Assembly: GCA_963781955.1 (NCBI GenBank)
Contig: CAWAHU010000001.1
Location: 1,736,001-1,800,000, forward strand
Direction: 5' to 3'
Length of the DNA stretch: 64,000 nucleotides
DNA from: Bog-473 sp963781955
Lineage (GTDB): Bacteria > Actinomycetota > Acidimicrobiia > Acidimicrobiales > RAAP-2
Shown piece by piece: positions 1 to 8,732 of the stretch. Position numbers and translations under genes: made by a program. The notes below the pieces were generated by a model. It saw nothing but the letters and a program-made list of their open reading frames with translations. It was not told the DNA's origin and made no database searches. Each line of letters opens with the position of its first letter. Positions within the stretch are counted from its first letter, which is position 1.

Positions 1-9
1 AGACACACA

Positions 10-28
10 ATGACGCGAAAATGACGCG
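10..28 (+). repeat. Left copy of the 19-bp island-flanking repeat
   Basis: ATGACGCGAAAATGACGCG, two ATGACGCG units 11 bp apart. The same 19 bases occur at 20207-20225, beside an integrase relic and tRNA-Cys. The arrangement fits arm-type integrase-binding sites at both ends of an integrated element; the role is inferred, the identity is seen. Confidence 0.6.
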
Positions 29-200
29 TTTGGCGGCGTTGCGCCACCAGATCCACTACGCCGCCCTCCCCCGCCGACCCCTGGCAATGATCCGCTCCGC
101 GTCGACCTTCGTACATGGGGATGGGGGTGGTGGACACCGCCCTTGAGGTGGTCCCCTGACGCCGGCGCAACCCCTACGGCACCGGGGGCCACCACGACAC

Positions 201-272
201 CCCACGGACGCGAGCCAGCTCCGAAGGCGGACGAAGCCGGTCGCCCACCCTTTGGCGGCGATGCCCAGGATC
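201..272 (-). repeat. Dispersed repeat, copy A
   Basis: About 70 bp resembling 8537-8606. Both contain CCAGCTCCGAAGGCGG (one base apart in the preceding ACGCGRACC/GCC context) and end in GGCGGCGATGCCCA, with a diverged middle. In the leftward frame both could encode a peptide starting GIAA and containing RLRSW, but neither lies in a convincing gene. It is followed by the perfect palindrome CCCAGGATCA-G-TGATCCTGGG at 264-284, absent from copy B. Confidence 0.45.
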
Positions 273-738
273 AGTGATCCTGGGCTGATGGATGGGCCTG
301 CCTCACCCCCAAACGAGAAGGCGGCGCATCCCTTCGCCTTGCATCGTGTCACGGGCCATTCGACGGCATCGATAGGTGTCCTTCGACAAGGCCGCCCGCC
401 CTGCGCAGCGCGAAGAACTCCGTTCTGGCCAGCCGACCGGCCGAGGAAGGTGATGGCGCTGCAACCAGGCGAGAGGTCCCACCCCCCGAGCGCCTCGGCT
501 TTCGGAGACTCGCAACCCGGCTGACATCATTCCCCGGCCCGTTTAGCGGCCTGCGCGGACACGCGTCACCCCCAACCGTCATACCCCCGCTCACCAAATC
601 GTAAGCCGACCAAACCGTTTGCACCGGCGCTTTGGTGTGGATTCATGTCTCTCGGTCCATCAGGCCGCGTCGTGAGAAGTTCTGCCCGGTGGGATGCCCC
701 ACTCGCCGGACGGTGGGCCGTTGGCATGAACCGATGCT

Positions 739-1161
739 TCAGCGAGAGATGTCCGGCCTTGCTTCGTCGAGTCGGCCCGCAACGTCGTAGAGGAGGCGTT
801 TCGCCAGACCGGGAATGTCGTCGAGGAGTTGGTCCAACTCCGAGTGAGTGAGAACCAGAATCCCCAAGTCCGTCTCGGCCGTTATCGTCGCGTTGCGAGG
901 GCGACGTGTCAGAACGGCCAGTTCTCCTACGACACCGCCTGCGGTGACCGACGCCACGTGCCGTCCGTCGCGGGTCACCGACGCGGTCCCCTCAAGGATG
1001 ATGAACAGCTCAAGACCGACTTCTCCCTCGCGAGCGAGCGTCTTCCCGGCCGGAACCCTCAGTTGGCTGGCCACTGTTCCAATCTCCCGAAGCTCCTTGT
1101 TGGTGCAGTTCGAGAACAGCCGAACCGATGCCAGGTAATGCAGGTACTCGTCACGACCCAT
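739..1161 (-). CDS. Cyclic nucleotide-binding domain protein
   Basis: A 140-residue protein that is essentially one cyclic nucleotide-binding beta-roll. It shows the phosphate-binding cassette pattern GELAVLTRRPRNATI, where the GE and the Arg before the small residue are the usual ligand contacts. There is no helix-turn-helix after it, so unlike Crp/Fnr it should not bind DNA by itself; it is probably a cAMP/cGMP-responsive signalling subunit. The ATG at 1161 is chosen because GGGAGGGT lies just upstream and the residues before it in the longer frame are Pro/Gly-rich and unlike the family. It is a lone gene, convergent with nothing obvious. The partner and ligand cannot be told from sequence. 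Confidence 0.8.
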   Translation of the reverse strand: MGRDEYLHYLASVRLFSNCTNKELREIGTVASQLRVPAGKTLAREGEVGLELFIILEGTASVTRDGRHVASVTAGGVVGELAVLTRRPRNATITAETDLGILVLTHSELDQLLDDIPGLAKRLLYDVAGRLDEARPDISR

Positions 1162-1536
1162 ATTCAGACCCTCCCGTTTTGAGGCCCGGTCCGATGTCCC
1201 ACTTCTACCAGAGCGTCGATCTGCTAGCCCCGCGACCGTTCCTGGCGGGGGCGGAAGGGTGACCCCCGATTGCCCGCCCGGCCCGCTGCCCGGAGGCGTG
1301 GGTCTGGCCCAGGACGAGGAGTAACCGGCCAACGGGCTCCGTCACTGGCAGACCCAGCCCGCCCAACAAAAAGCCTCCGATTCGGCTGAAGAATTTCGCG
1401 ACCTGACGGGGTGTCTGCCTCCGGATGAGGGTTGCCCGGAAGGCCAGGACGGTCAGGCAGTTCGGCACTTCGGAGACAACCTCGGAAAGCAGTTCCCATG
1501 TAGCGTCTTGGTCGGACTCTCCAGGGATGGGGGATC

Positions 1537-2082
1537 TTGGTGGGACAGATTCGGGTACACGAGTTCATCACCCTTGACGGTGTCATCGACACGCCATCGT
1601 GGACGATGGACTTCGGTTTCGATCCCAAGTTGGGCGAGGCCATCGGCGGGGCCATGGATGGGTGCAGCGGCATTCTCCTCGGTCGCAACACCTACGAGAT
1701 GTTCACCCCTGTGTGGTCACAAAGGACGGCGAAGGACGACCCAGGCGCGCCGTTCATGAACGGGACGACCAAGTACGTCGTCTCGTCGACGCTAAGAGAG
1801 GCCACCTGGGCGAACTCGAAGATCATCGGTGGCTATGACTCGACCGTCATCCAGCGAATCAAGAACGACAACGAGAGGGGCCTCTACCTGAGCGGCAGTG
1901 GCACCTTGGTGCGGCAGCTCCTCGCCGATGGGCTGGTGGACGAGCTCCACCTCTTCGTGTACCCGGTGACTCGGGGCCCGGGTCCTCTACTCTTTGTCGA
2001 GGACGCAATGCTCGCCAACTGGTCACTCGTGAACCGCGAGGGCTACGAGAATGGGGTCCTGTACTTGAACTACCGCTCATAG
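1537..2082 (+). CDS. Dihydrofolate reductase-like (RibD C-terminal domain) protein
   Basis: A 181-residue protein of the RibD C-terminal / DHFR-like reductase superfamily, standing alone rather than fused to a deaminase. Typical features are the N-terminal VHEFITLDGVIDTP, the GRNTYEMF segment and the nucleotide-binding LSGSGTLVRQLLADGLVDEL. Members of this stand-alone group are common in actinobacteria and are mostly uncharacterised NADPH-dependent reductases. The start is TTG at 1537, preceded by an AGGGATGGGGGA ribosome-binding site. The gene is monocistronic, 185 bp from the convergent gene that follows. Confidence 0.8.
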   Translation: MVGQIRVHEFITLDGVIDTPSWTMDFGFDPKLGEAIGGAMDGCSGILLGRNTYEMFTPVWSQRTAKDDPGAPFMNGTTKYVVSSTLREATWANSKIIGGYDSTVIQRIKNDNERGLYLSGSGTLVRQLLADGLVDELHLFVYPVTRGPGPLLFVEDAMLANWSLVNREGYENGVLYLNYRS

Positions 2083-2266
2083 CTCGAGCGAGAGACCCAA
2101 AGGTGCCCCCAACCGCCGGCTCCGCGACACGATGGAGTGGCGTCGTGGAGTCGCCTCATTCTCAGGACAAGAAACAGCTTTCGTTTGAGTGAGACCGCAT
2201 TGAAAGTCTGCCCGGTTCAACCAGATCCCTCATCCGACCCGAAGCGGTGTCCTGATGTGACCCTGC

Positions 2267-3622
2267 TCAACGTGTCAGACGCCACCACACCCCGGGGCCC
2301 GAGAGTGCACTCGCTGTCCGCAGCTCCACTTGTACCGAAACGCGTCCCACTCCCGCTCGCAACATCCCGACGGTGGCCCCGCTCGGTAAGGGACCGTCCA
2401 AAGGGCCGTGTCGAACTTCCAGCGTGGCAACGAGACCGGGCCATCCGATCACGTCGACCGGCCGTGCCACGGTCACGGGTGCCATCGAACCCCAGGCCGC
2501 ATCGACCTCGGCGACCTTCTGGCCGGGAGCCAAGATGGTGAAGCTGTGCACGGCAACGAAGACACTCCTCACCACCGCGTCACCCGCATCGACCGCGGCA
2601 GTGTTCGGGCCGAGCGCTCCGCCCGGCTGACCCAACACGGCACCGACGACCGTGACGTCTTTCCCGCCGATGTTCTGCATCGCCGCGAAGAGATAGCAGC
2701 CCCGTGCACTCGAGTCGGACGCCGTCTTGATGCCGATGATCCCGTCGTGCCCCAGGTCGAAATTGGGGTTGTAGACGACGGTGGTCATCGGCACGCTCGC
2801 CTGGGCCAGCGAGACGATCTGTCGGAGGACCGGGATGGACAGCGATGCCTCGCCCAGGCGGACGAGGTCCTCTGCTGTGCTCGTCGTGGCCGGGTCCACG
2901 CCGCTCGGATCGGTGATGTGTGTCGAGCCGAGGCCGAGCCTGCTCGCTGCGGCATTCATCTTGGCCACGAACGCACTGACGCTTCCCGCGTCCCAGTCGG
3001 CGAGGACCGTCGCCATGTCGGCTCCCGAGTCGACCAACAGCCCTTCGAGGGCTTGGAGCTCGGTGAGTGACTCTCCGGCTGCGACCGGGACTTCGGACTC
3101 CTGTCTCGCCTGCCCGGCCTGGTATGCCGCGAGCGCGTCGGCGGTGACGGGGATCGCCGGGCCCTCGCCACCCGGCGCCAACTGGTGATCTGACAGGACC
3201 ACGTAGGCCGCGAGGAGCTCGGCCAGACCGGCGACTGGTGCGGACTGGGACCCACGTACCTGGCCCACCGTTCCAACACCCACGACCGTCGCCGCTGCCT
3301 CTCCGCTCCTTGGCCACGCGAAGGACGGTGCCATCCCTGGGAGACGGACTGCTCGGGTCTTGAGGGTGGCGTGGGGGAGCGGCCGGACCCACTGTGCAAT
3401 GGCACCCGCGGAGAGCGCCGCGACGATGAGCGCAGCGCCCCACGTGAGGAGACGCCGGTGCCGTCGCGATGCGCGCAGCCCGGCAACGATCTCGAGCTCG
3501 TCTTCGCTCGGCGGAGGTAGCTTTCTGCCAAGTTCGGTGAGGCGTTCCTCGTTTTCCCGAGGCAGTGCCCGCTTTCGGGCGTGGGCAGGACCCTTGTGTC
3601 TCCCGCTGTCGTGGCCGTCCAT
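2267..3622 (-). CDS. D-Ala-D-Ala carboxypeptidase homologue with lost catalytic motifs
   Basis: A 451-residue membrane-anchored protein of the serine D-alanyl-D-alanine carboxypeptidase (PBP5/DacB) fold. One transmembrane helix lies at about residues 58-78 after a charged cytoplasmic tail, followed by the penicillin-binding-like domain. The chain aligns along its length with the intact paralogue at 44573-45904, for instance AFVAKMNAA. The active-site SxxK is replaced by GLAE (132-135), the SxN region reads SGAD (198-201), and the KTG box is KTA (298-300). Both the nucleophilic Ser and the general-base Lys are gone, so carboxypeptidase activity is not expected. The frame is intact over 451 codons, which argues for a retained non-catalytic, perhaps peptidoglycan-sensing, role. 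It lies in the accessory island. Confidence 0.8.
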   Translation of the reverse strand: MDGHDSGRHKGPAHARKRALPRENEERLTELGRKLPPPSEDELEIVAGLRASRRHRRLLTWGAALIVAALSAGAIAQWVRPLPHATLKTRAVRLPGMAPSFAWPRSGEAAATVVGVGTVGQVRGSQSAPVAGLAELLAAYVVLSDHQLAPGGEGPAIPVTADALAAYQAGQARQESEVPVAAGESLTELQALEGLLVDSGADMATVLADWDAGSVSAFVAKMNAAASRLGLGSTHITDPSGVDPATTSTAEDLVRLGEASLSIPVLRQIVSLAQASVPMTTVVYNPNFDLGHDGIIGIKTASDSSARGCYLFAAMQNIGGKDVTVVGAVLGQPGGALGPNTAAVDAGDAVVRSVFVAVHSFTILAPGQKVAEVDAAWGSMAPVTVARPVDVIGWPGLVATLEVRHGPLDGPLPSGATVGMLRAGVGRVSVQVELRTASALSGPGVWWRLTR

Positions 3623-3984
3623 GACCTCAACGGTAAGGCCGCGACGCGCAGCGCAGTGAGCACGTCCACTTGTGCCCCGGGTCGGGCATCTCGTAAACGC
3701 CCGTTCCAGGCGGTCTCCGAGGCGACTTCCAGATATCGAGCATCTCGTTCATCGGCTCATCCACGACTTCCTCGCAGAAGGTGGGCCTCAGGTGCTCGTC
3801 AAGTGTCAGGAGTCCACACGAGACTGCGTCGCCCAAGAATCAGTGGGACCCATTTCGCATCCCTCTCGACCTATCGGCCCGCGCGGAAGGGAGGTCGCCC
3901 AATGGACGACCTCCCTTCCATTACCGAACACCATCTCTGTGGCTCTCCGCCTCCTTCTCGGAGACGCCCAGGGTCCGAGAGTAC
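3623..3984. other. Intergenic region without a recognised gene
   Basis: Short frames exist on both strands. The leftward one at 3627-3836 would encode a 69-residue peptide that resembles nothing recognisable. The stretch contains one strong hairpin at 3885-3919. It lies between the leftward carboxypeptidase homologue and a relic of a regulator. Confidence 0.4.
3885..3919. terminator. Perfect 13-bp hairpin
   Basis: GGAAGGGAGGTCG (3885-3897), a 9-nt loop, then CGACCTCCCTTCC (3907-3919). There is no T-run on either side, so intrinsic termination is uncertain. It could equally be an operator or an old element end. Confidence 0.4.
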
Positions 3985-4272
3985 TGGCTGACCGGAGACG
4001 CTCAAGGTACGGCTGAGGGTGTGTTGGGACTGGCGCGCTGCGCGTCAAGCGTGGGGGATGACGCCCGAGCGGCGACCCTGCACGGCGGGGCAGATGCGCT
4101 CATGGACGAGGTCCCCGGCAGTGTCTGGAGCGATGACGAATTGGATCGCGAGCGGAATATGGCACTTCTGCAGGGGCGTATGAAGGTTGAGTTCGAGCGT
4201 CACTATGAAGAGGGGCGCTCTATGTCGCTCGACGAGATCATTGATCTTGCGCTCGGTCGAGTTGAGAAGTAG
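3985..4272 (+). pseudogene. C-terminal relic of a LuxR/TPR-type regulator
   Basis: The last ~90 codons of this frame resemble the C-terminus of large actinobacterial ATPase/TPR regulators of the LuxR or BTAD kind. Helices of the pattern GLARCASSVGDDARAATLHGGADAL are followed by a tail containing FERHYEEGRSMSLDEIIDLAL, a common ending in that family. The ATPase, most of the TPR domain and any start are missing. Upstream in the same frame the sequence becomes unstructured, so this is a truncated remnant, consistent with decay in the island. The family assignment rests on pattern recall. Confidence 0.55.
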
Positions 4273-4366
4273 CAGTTGCCCAGATGGTGGCAGGTCGCAC
4301 GACTGCCTGTGCAGTCGCCCTATCTCGCTGTTTGGCTCTGGGCTCCCGGCCAGCTAGTTTCACTTC

Positions 4367-4407
4367 CCCAACGCCGGTCGGTCGGGCTCCGACCGACCGG
4401 CGTTGGG
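4367..4407. terminator. Bidirectional hairpin terminator
   Basis: A perfect 17-bp stem: CCCAACGCCGGTCGGTC at 4367-4383, a 7-nt loop, and its complement at 4391-4407. It sits between two convergent reading frames (ending at 4272 and 4480), where a two-way terminator is expected. No U-tract follows, as is common in high-GC actinobacteria. Confidence 0.65.
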
Positions 4408-4479
4408 AGTGGAGCGATGGGCCCGAGAGGTCAGAGGCCTGGCATGAGCGCAACCGGCACCTACCGTGTGGTCAACAAC

Positions 4480-5670
4480 TCATTGTTTGGTAGCGGTACG
4501 CGTCGGAGCCGGAGGGAGACCCATGGTTGGGGCGTGGACGACGAGATCGGAGTACGGCGGCACCAGGTCAAGTCCGTCCACCGCGTTGAGGAGCCCCGGA
4601 CCGTCGCCCGACTCACCACGAACCCCGTACTGCCAGACAATGGCGTTGGTCTTCGGATCAACCACAATGACCCGGTCATTGGCGTCGTCGGTGGCGATCA
4701 CGTCGCCGTTGGGGAGCGGTAGGGCCAGCGAGGGGTGGTTGAGAGCGGAGCTTCCGGTGGGCCGGTAGCGCCACAGGAGCCGACCGCCAGCGTCGAAGGT
4801 CTCGATCTGACCTGGTTCGGCGTAGTCCACTGTCAGGTAGGTGCCGGGGCGCACTTCGTTGCTGTCGGACGGGTAACTGACACCGGGAGGGTGCCATGAG
4901 GCGTAGATCGTCCCGGCCAGGTCCATCTCGTCAACCCAGTCCCCGTTGATCTCGGTGACGAGGTAGTGCCCGTTGGCCATGGGGAAAGCGCCGTTGGGGC
5001 TTCCGAAGTGCGCCGGCGGTGCATGCTGACAGGCCTGGGTGGTCGTGCCGTAGACGCGGGCTGGCACCTGTGCGGGCGGGGTGATCAACAGGAGGCGACA
5101 GTTCTTGATATCGGCCGTGAACACGTCACCGTCAGGGAGGACCAGCGCATCGTCGGGGTTTGAGAGCTGGTTCGGGCCGTCACCCGGCGCACCCGGCGTG
5201 CCATAACGCCACAGGATCTTGCGCGAGGCCACGTCGATCAAGGTGACCACCGAGTACTCCTCTTCGGTGGCGATGATCTGCTTCCCGTTCGGAGTGAAGA
5301 AGGCGTCGTCTGGGCTCTTGAACGAGACTCCCGGAGGGAGGTCGCCAGGCTGTGGCCATGTCCAAAGAGTCCGGCCCAGGGCGTCGACCACGATCAAGCG
5401 GTTGTTGCCTTCATCGGCCATCAAGACGGGACCGGGGAGCACACTCGGGTCGGACCCTGGCGCCACATGCGCAGTGCCTGTCCCCGGGCCGGAGAACTGC
5501 GACGTCGTCGTCGCTGAGCTCACCCGTGGCGCTGTCTTGGGAGCGATGGTGCGACCTGGACCGCCACATGAGTTGGTAGCCACACCCAGAGCAATCAAGG
5601 AGGTGATGACGATTGAACCGGCCACCGTGCGGTTGCGACGGACACTACTCGAAACCCGCTGGCGCGCCAT
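4480..5670 (-). CDS. Secreted beta-propeller protein (arylsulfotransferase/NHL-like)
   Basis: A 396-residue exported protein. An N-terminal hydrophobic segment (VAGSIVITSLIALGVATNSC) acts as a signal or membrane anchor; the Cys is not in a canonical lipobox. A Thr/Ser/Pro-rich linker is followed by repeated blades such as LMADEGNNRLIVVDALGRTLWTW and VIATDDANDRVIVVDPKTNAIVWQYG. These are the PQQ/NHL-like or ASST-like propeller repeats found in bacterial aryl-sulfate sulfotransferase-related proteins. Catalytic identity cannot be shown. The ATG at 5670 is chosen; an ATG at 5712 would add 14 residues, and everything farther upstream overlaps the divergent protease gene and is not coding. Probably surface-located, substrate unknown. 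Confidence 0.65.
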   Translation of the reverse strand: MARQRVSSSVRRNRTVAGSIVITSLIALGVATNSCGGPGRTIAPKTAPRVSSATTTSQFSGPGTGTAHVAPGSDPSVLPGPVLMADEGNNRLIVVDALGRTLWTWPQPGDLPPGVSFKSPDDAFFTPNGKQIIATEEEYSVVTLIDVASRKILWRYGTPGAPGDGPNQLSNPDDALVLPDGDVFTADIKNCRLLLITPPAQVPARVYGTTTQACQHAPPAHFGSPNGAFPMANGHYLVTEINGDWVDEMDLAGTIYASWHPPGVSYPSDSNEVRPGTYLTVDYAEPGQIETFDAGGRLLWRYRPTGSSALNHPSLALPLPNGDVIATDDANDRVIVVDPKTNAIVWQYGVRGESGDGPGLLNAVDGLDLVPPYSDLVVHAPTMGLPPAPTRTATKQ

Positions 5671-5983
5671 ACGCCACCCATGATGGTGCTCCGCCACCGG
5701 CTTGGTGGCCATTTGGGTCCCAAATCCCCGGTCGACTGGTTCTGGGCCGGGACCGGAGGCTGGACACGACACGGCAGCGAGGAGCCCACCGAGGGCGGCG
5801 ACGAGCGACTTGGGACGTATCCCCAGCCCAATGTACGAGGGTACCCCCGAGCGAACCATGGGTCCGGCGAATAACGCGAGGTCGGTCTCGCAACTGTCGT
5901 CGCGAAGGCCGATCAGGCATGCGCCGACGGCAAGAGCAGAGGCCCGAGGATTGTGACGGCTGACCCAAAGTGACCTAATCCTC
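5671..5983. other. Divergent intergenic region
   Basis: Lies between the start of the leftward beta-propeller gene and the rightward HtrA-type gene, so it should hold both promoters. No repeated operator was seen. Frames running through it are low-complexity. Confidence 0.4.
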
Positions 5984-7246
5984 TTGGAGGTGGGGGTTCC
6001 GGCGACACATCCTCCATTCATGACGGAGGTGCAGGCCGGCAACCCGGACAAGCCGTCGCCGCGTCGGGGGCCCCAGGATGCCTCCCCGGAGCCGGCTCCC
6101 CCAACGAGCCGGCCCTCCGGCGCACCCCCCTTGGGGCGACACCACCACCATGTGCACACCCGGACGATCATCGTCAGCGCGGTCATGTTCATGGCCCTGG
6201 GGGCGGTGATCGGCGCTCTCCTGACCCCTTCGTCGAACACACCGTCCCCCAGTTCCACCTCGACCACCGTGGCCGCGAAGGGATCGAGCTCCAAGAGCCC
6301 CGGGGCTCCCGACAACTCGGCCGCCCTCGCCTCCACGACCGCGCCGGCCCTCGTAGACATCAACGTGACGGATGCTTACCAGGCGGTCCAGGGCGCGGGA
6401 ACCGGCATGGTGCTCACGTCTAACGGTGTCGTGCTCACCAACAACCACATCGTTGAGGGGGAGACCCAGATCAGCGTGCGCGACGTCGGAAACGGGCGGA
6501 CCTACCGTGCGACCGTGCTCGGGTACGACCGGTCGCAGGACGTAGCGGTGCTGCGGTTGAGCGGAGCGTCGGGTCTCAAGACGATCACCACGGGCGCCTC
6601 GGGGCTCGTCACGGTAGGGGACGGCGTCGTCGCTGTGGGCAATGCCCAAGGGGCTGGCGGCACGCCGAGTCATGCGGGTGGAAAGATCACGGCACTAGAC
6701 CAGTCCATCGCCGCGCAAGACGAGGTGAGCGGTACCGCCGAGCAACTGACCGGCCTGTTCGAGACCAACGCGGCCATCGTCCCCGGCTATTCGGGTGGCG
6801 CACTGGTCAACACCTCGGCCCGAGTGGTCGGGATGGTGACCGCGGCCTCTGAGGGATACCAGTTCGGCTCGAACGCGTCGCAGGGGTATGCGATCCCGAT
6901 CGCCACTGCCCGCAAGGTCGCGACGCAGATCGTCACCGGGCAGGGTTCGGACACGGTGCACGTCGGTGCGACTCCCTTCCTGGGCGTGCACGTCATGAGC
7001 ACCAGCTCAGGCTCCGGGGGAGCAGTAATCGCCAGCGTGGTCTCGGGTGGTCCGGCCGACGTGGCCGGATTGAGCAACGGCGACACGATCACAGCTATCA
7101 ACGGCGTGCCCGTCACGTCGCCAGAGTCACTGACCCATGAGCTTCTCCGGCTGGCGCCCGGATCGACCGTCCAAGTTCAGTACGTGGACCCATCGGGCCA
7201 ACCGTCGAGCGTTGGCGTGACACTCAGGAGCGGCCCGCCCCAGTAG
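5984..7246 (+). CDS. HtrA/DegP-type membrane-anchored serine protease with PDZ domain
   Basis: A 420-residue S1C protease for extracytoplasmic protein quality control. A Pro-rich cytoplasmic tail with a His cluster is followed by a transmembrane helix (about 61-80), a Ser/Thr linker, the trypsin-like domain and a C-terminal PDZ domain (about 325-415). The catalytic triad is visible: His155 in LTNNHIVEG, Asp186 in YDRSQDVAVL and Ser270 in GYSGGALVN. The usual GNSGGP is GYSGGA, but the nucleophile and oxyanion glycines are present. The longest start is TTG at 5984; an ATG at 6020 is an equally good alternative. The GGAGGTGGGGG run at 5987-5997 lies inside the longer form. It sits alone in the island and is not next to a two-component system. 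Confidence 0.85.
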   Translation: MEVGVPATHPPFMTEVQAGNPDKPSPRRGPQDASPEPAPPTSRPSGAPPLGRHHHHVHTRTIIVSAVMFMALGAVIGALLTPSSNTPSPSSTSTTVAAKGSSSKSPGAPDNSAALASTTAPALVDINVTDAYQAVQGAGTGMVLTSNGVVLTNNHIVEGETQISVRDVGNGRTYRATVLGYDRSQDVAVLRLSGASGLKTITTGASGLVTVGDGVVAVGNAQGAGGTPSHAGGKITALDQSIAAQDEVSGTAEQLTGLFETNAAIVPGYSGGALVNTSARVVGMVTAASEGYQFGSNASQGYAIPIATARKVATQIVTGQGSDTVHVGATPFLGVHVMSTSSGSGGAVIASVVSGGPADVAGLSNGDTITAINGVPVTSPESLTHELLRLAPGSTVQVQYVDPSGQPSSVGVTLRSGPPQ

Positions 7247-7320
7247 GCACGAGTATCGGCAACTCGAAGTGCAGTCACATCGACGGAAGGCCGCCCCACC
7301 GGTCGGCGTGCGGGGATAGG

Positions 7321-7761
7321 TCAGCACCTGTCGCGTGGCTGCATCTTCAAGGCAGCGTAGACACGCTTTCGAAATATGAGGTATTGCTCCTGGGCTCGCC
7401 ACGGGAACTCGGGTAGGCGGTCGACCACCCGCGGCGTTTGTAGAAACTCGTCGCTCATGAACTGCTCCCGAGTGAGGTCCACGTCGCCGCCAGCCAGTCG
7501 ATTCCAGTAGTGGAATCCCTGTCGTGAACCGTCGTGGAAGTGCACTTCGGCCTCGAGCAGCTGGCCACCGAATAGGTCGTGCACGACCAACGCGGTCACC
7601 GCGCACTGGCCCCGAGATGGGTTGGCGGGCGTCCATTCCGCTGCGTCCGTCGGATCGCAGGTCTCGAGACTCCAAGATGCCCTGACGGCGGCCAGGAGTT
7701 CCTCCAGAGAGAATGCGTCGGTTCTCTCCCTGTCGGAACGATCCACTGACCCAGTTAACAC
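7321..7761 (-). CDS. YunG-like conserved protein
   Basis: A 146-residue soluble protein with the conserved core NPSRGQCAVTALVVHDLFGG, followed by a HYWN segment and VDLTREQF. This pattern is remembered from the YunG family of small proteins of unknown function. The invariant Gln-Cys and later His/Asn could form a papain-like catalytic site, but this is an inference. The start is GTG at 7761. It follows the P-loop kinase gene by 50 bp on the same strand, so the two are probably co-transcribed. Confidence 0.6.
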   Translation of the reverse strand: MLTGSVDRSDRERTDAFSLEELLAAVRASWSLETCDPTDAAEWTPANPSRGQCAVTALVVHDLFGGQLLEAEVHFHDGSRQGFHYWNRLAGGDVDLTREQFMSDEFLQTPRVVDRLPEFPWRAQEQYLIFRKRVYAALKMQPRDRC

Positions 7762-7811
7762 CGCACCCGAGAGTCTCCCAGCCGGCGAAGTGGGGCAGGC
7801 TTGGGACCGAG

Positions 7812-8426
7812 TCAGGTGGCCTCAAGTGTCGGGATTACGTCTTCCCCTGCGGAGGCTCCGCTGGAGGCGGATCCGTCCACTGATAGATCAGCCCGCTCTC
7901 GGGTGCGGTCTCTTGCGAAGAAACTCTGTTCCTCTTGCATCCATGCGAGCCAGAGATGCCGGGCCTCTTCGCCATCTCGCTCGATTCCTCGGGCTAGTCG
8001 GATATCGTCGGGGGCTTCGACCCAGATCCGGTAAGCGAGAAGGCCAGAGACCGCTTGGCGTGTACTTGTCACACCATCGAGAATGATCAGTGGTGACCAT
8101 CGGGTCGTCTTCCAGCCGTTGAGCGACGATCCTCTCGGGTCATCCTGCCAATCGCGGACCTGATAACGAGCATCCCCTCCCCGGAGCAGGGGTTCGAGGA
8201 CCTGAGCTTCGAAGCGGGGCCACCAACCCGAGAAGTCGGTCCACGACACGAAGTCGTCGATCTCGACGAGAGTGGCGCCGGTACGATCTACGAGTCGTCG
8301 GGCGAGGCTGCTCTTCCCAGAGCCGCTAGGGCCGTCGATACCGACGATGGTCACTTGACCCGACGGCTGGGTGGCAAACGTCCGGATCACGTCGCCCAGC
8401 AAGACCGTGCCCATGTTGAAAATCAT
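7812..8426 (-). CDS. P-loop kinase of the uridine kinase-like group
   Basis: A 204-residue protein with a Walker A motif GIDGPSGSGKSSLARRL near the N-terminus (about residues 29-45). An acidic EIDDFVSW segment follows, in the position where uridine kinase-like enzymes bind substrate, then a hydrophobic strand PLIILDGVTS and an Arg-rich lid region. This is the layout of nucleoside/uridine kinase-like NTPases common as stand-alone genes in actinobacteria; the true substrate is unknown. The start is ATG 8426 (ATG 8414 also possible), with CAGGGGTC upstream. It is the first gene of a likely two-gene leftward unit with the YunG-like gene. Confidence 0.7.
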   Translation of the reverse strand: MIFNMGTVLLGDVIRTFATQPSGQVTIVGIDGPSGSGKSSLARRLVDRTGATLVEIDDFVSWTDFSGWWPRFEAQVLEPLLRGGDARYQVRDWQDDPRGSSLNGWKTTRWSPLIILDGVTSTRQAVSGLLAYRIWVEAPDDIRLARGIERDGEEARHLWLAWMQEEQSFFARDRTRERADLSVDGSASSGASAGEDVIPTLEAT

Positions 8427-8732
8427 GACCCCTGAACGGGGAATCTGGACCGAATCGAGGGCGCCACTGTCCCGGCGACGCTCCTATCATCTGTCAAGCC
8501 CCAAACATTGCCCCAAGGGGCGAGCGTTATGGAAACAGCACGCGAACCAGCTCCGAAGGCGGTTGCGGAGCCCGTGGCTCGCCATGGCGGCGATGCCCAA
8601 GGATGGCGAACCTCGGACGGCGGATGCTCCTGCCTCAACGCGCTTTACTGGCCGCCAGCCCGTGCTCTGTCTCATCAGCCTGAGCGCCGCAGATTTAGGG
8701 GTCCTGAATCGTTACTTCGGGCATACCGTCAA
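8427..8732. other. Intergenic region carrying repeat copy B
   Basis: No supported gene. It contains dispersed repeat copy B (8537-8606), matching 201-272. Confidence 0.4.
8537..8606 (-). repeat. Dispersed repeat, copy B
   Basis: Shares CCAGCTCCGAAGGCGG and GGCGGCGATGCCCA, in the same order and orientation, with 201-272, separated by a diverged middle. The palindrome after copy A is missing here. Confidence 0.45.

Larger units (their letters stand above)
1..738. other. Gene-free stretch at the left edge
   Basis: No reading frame here has a convincing protein; the overlapping short frames on both strands read as low-complexity Pro/Arg/Gly. It holds the left copy of the 19-bp ATGACGCG repeat (10-28), one copy of a dispersed repeat (201-272) and a 21-bp palindrome (264-284). 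It probably lies just inside the left end of the accessory island. Confidence 0.5.
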
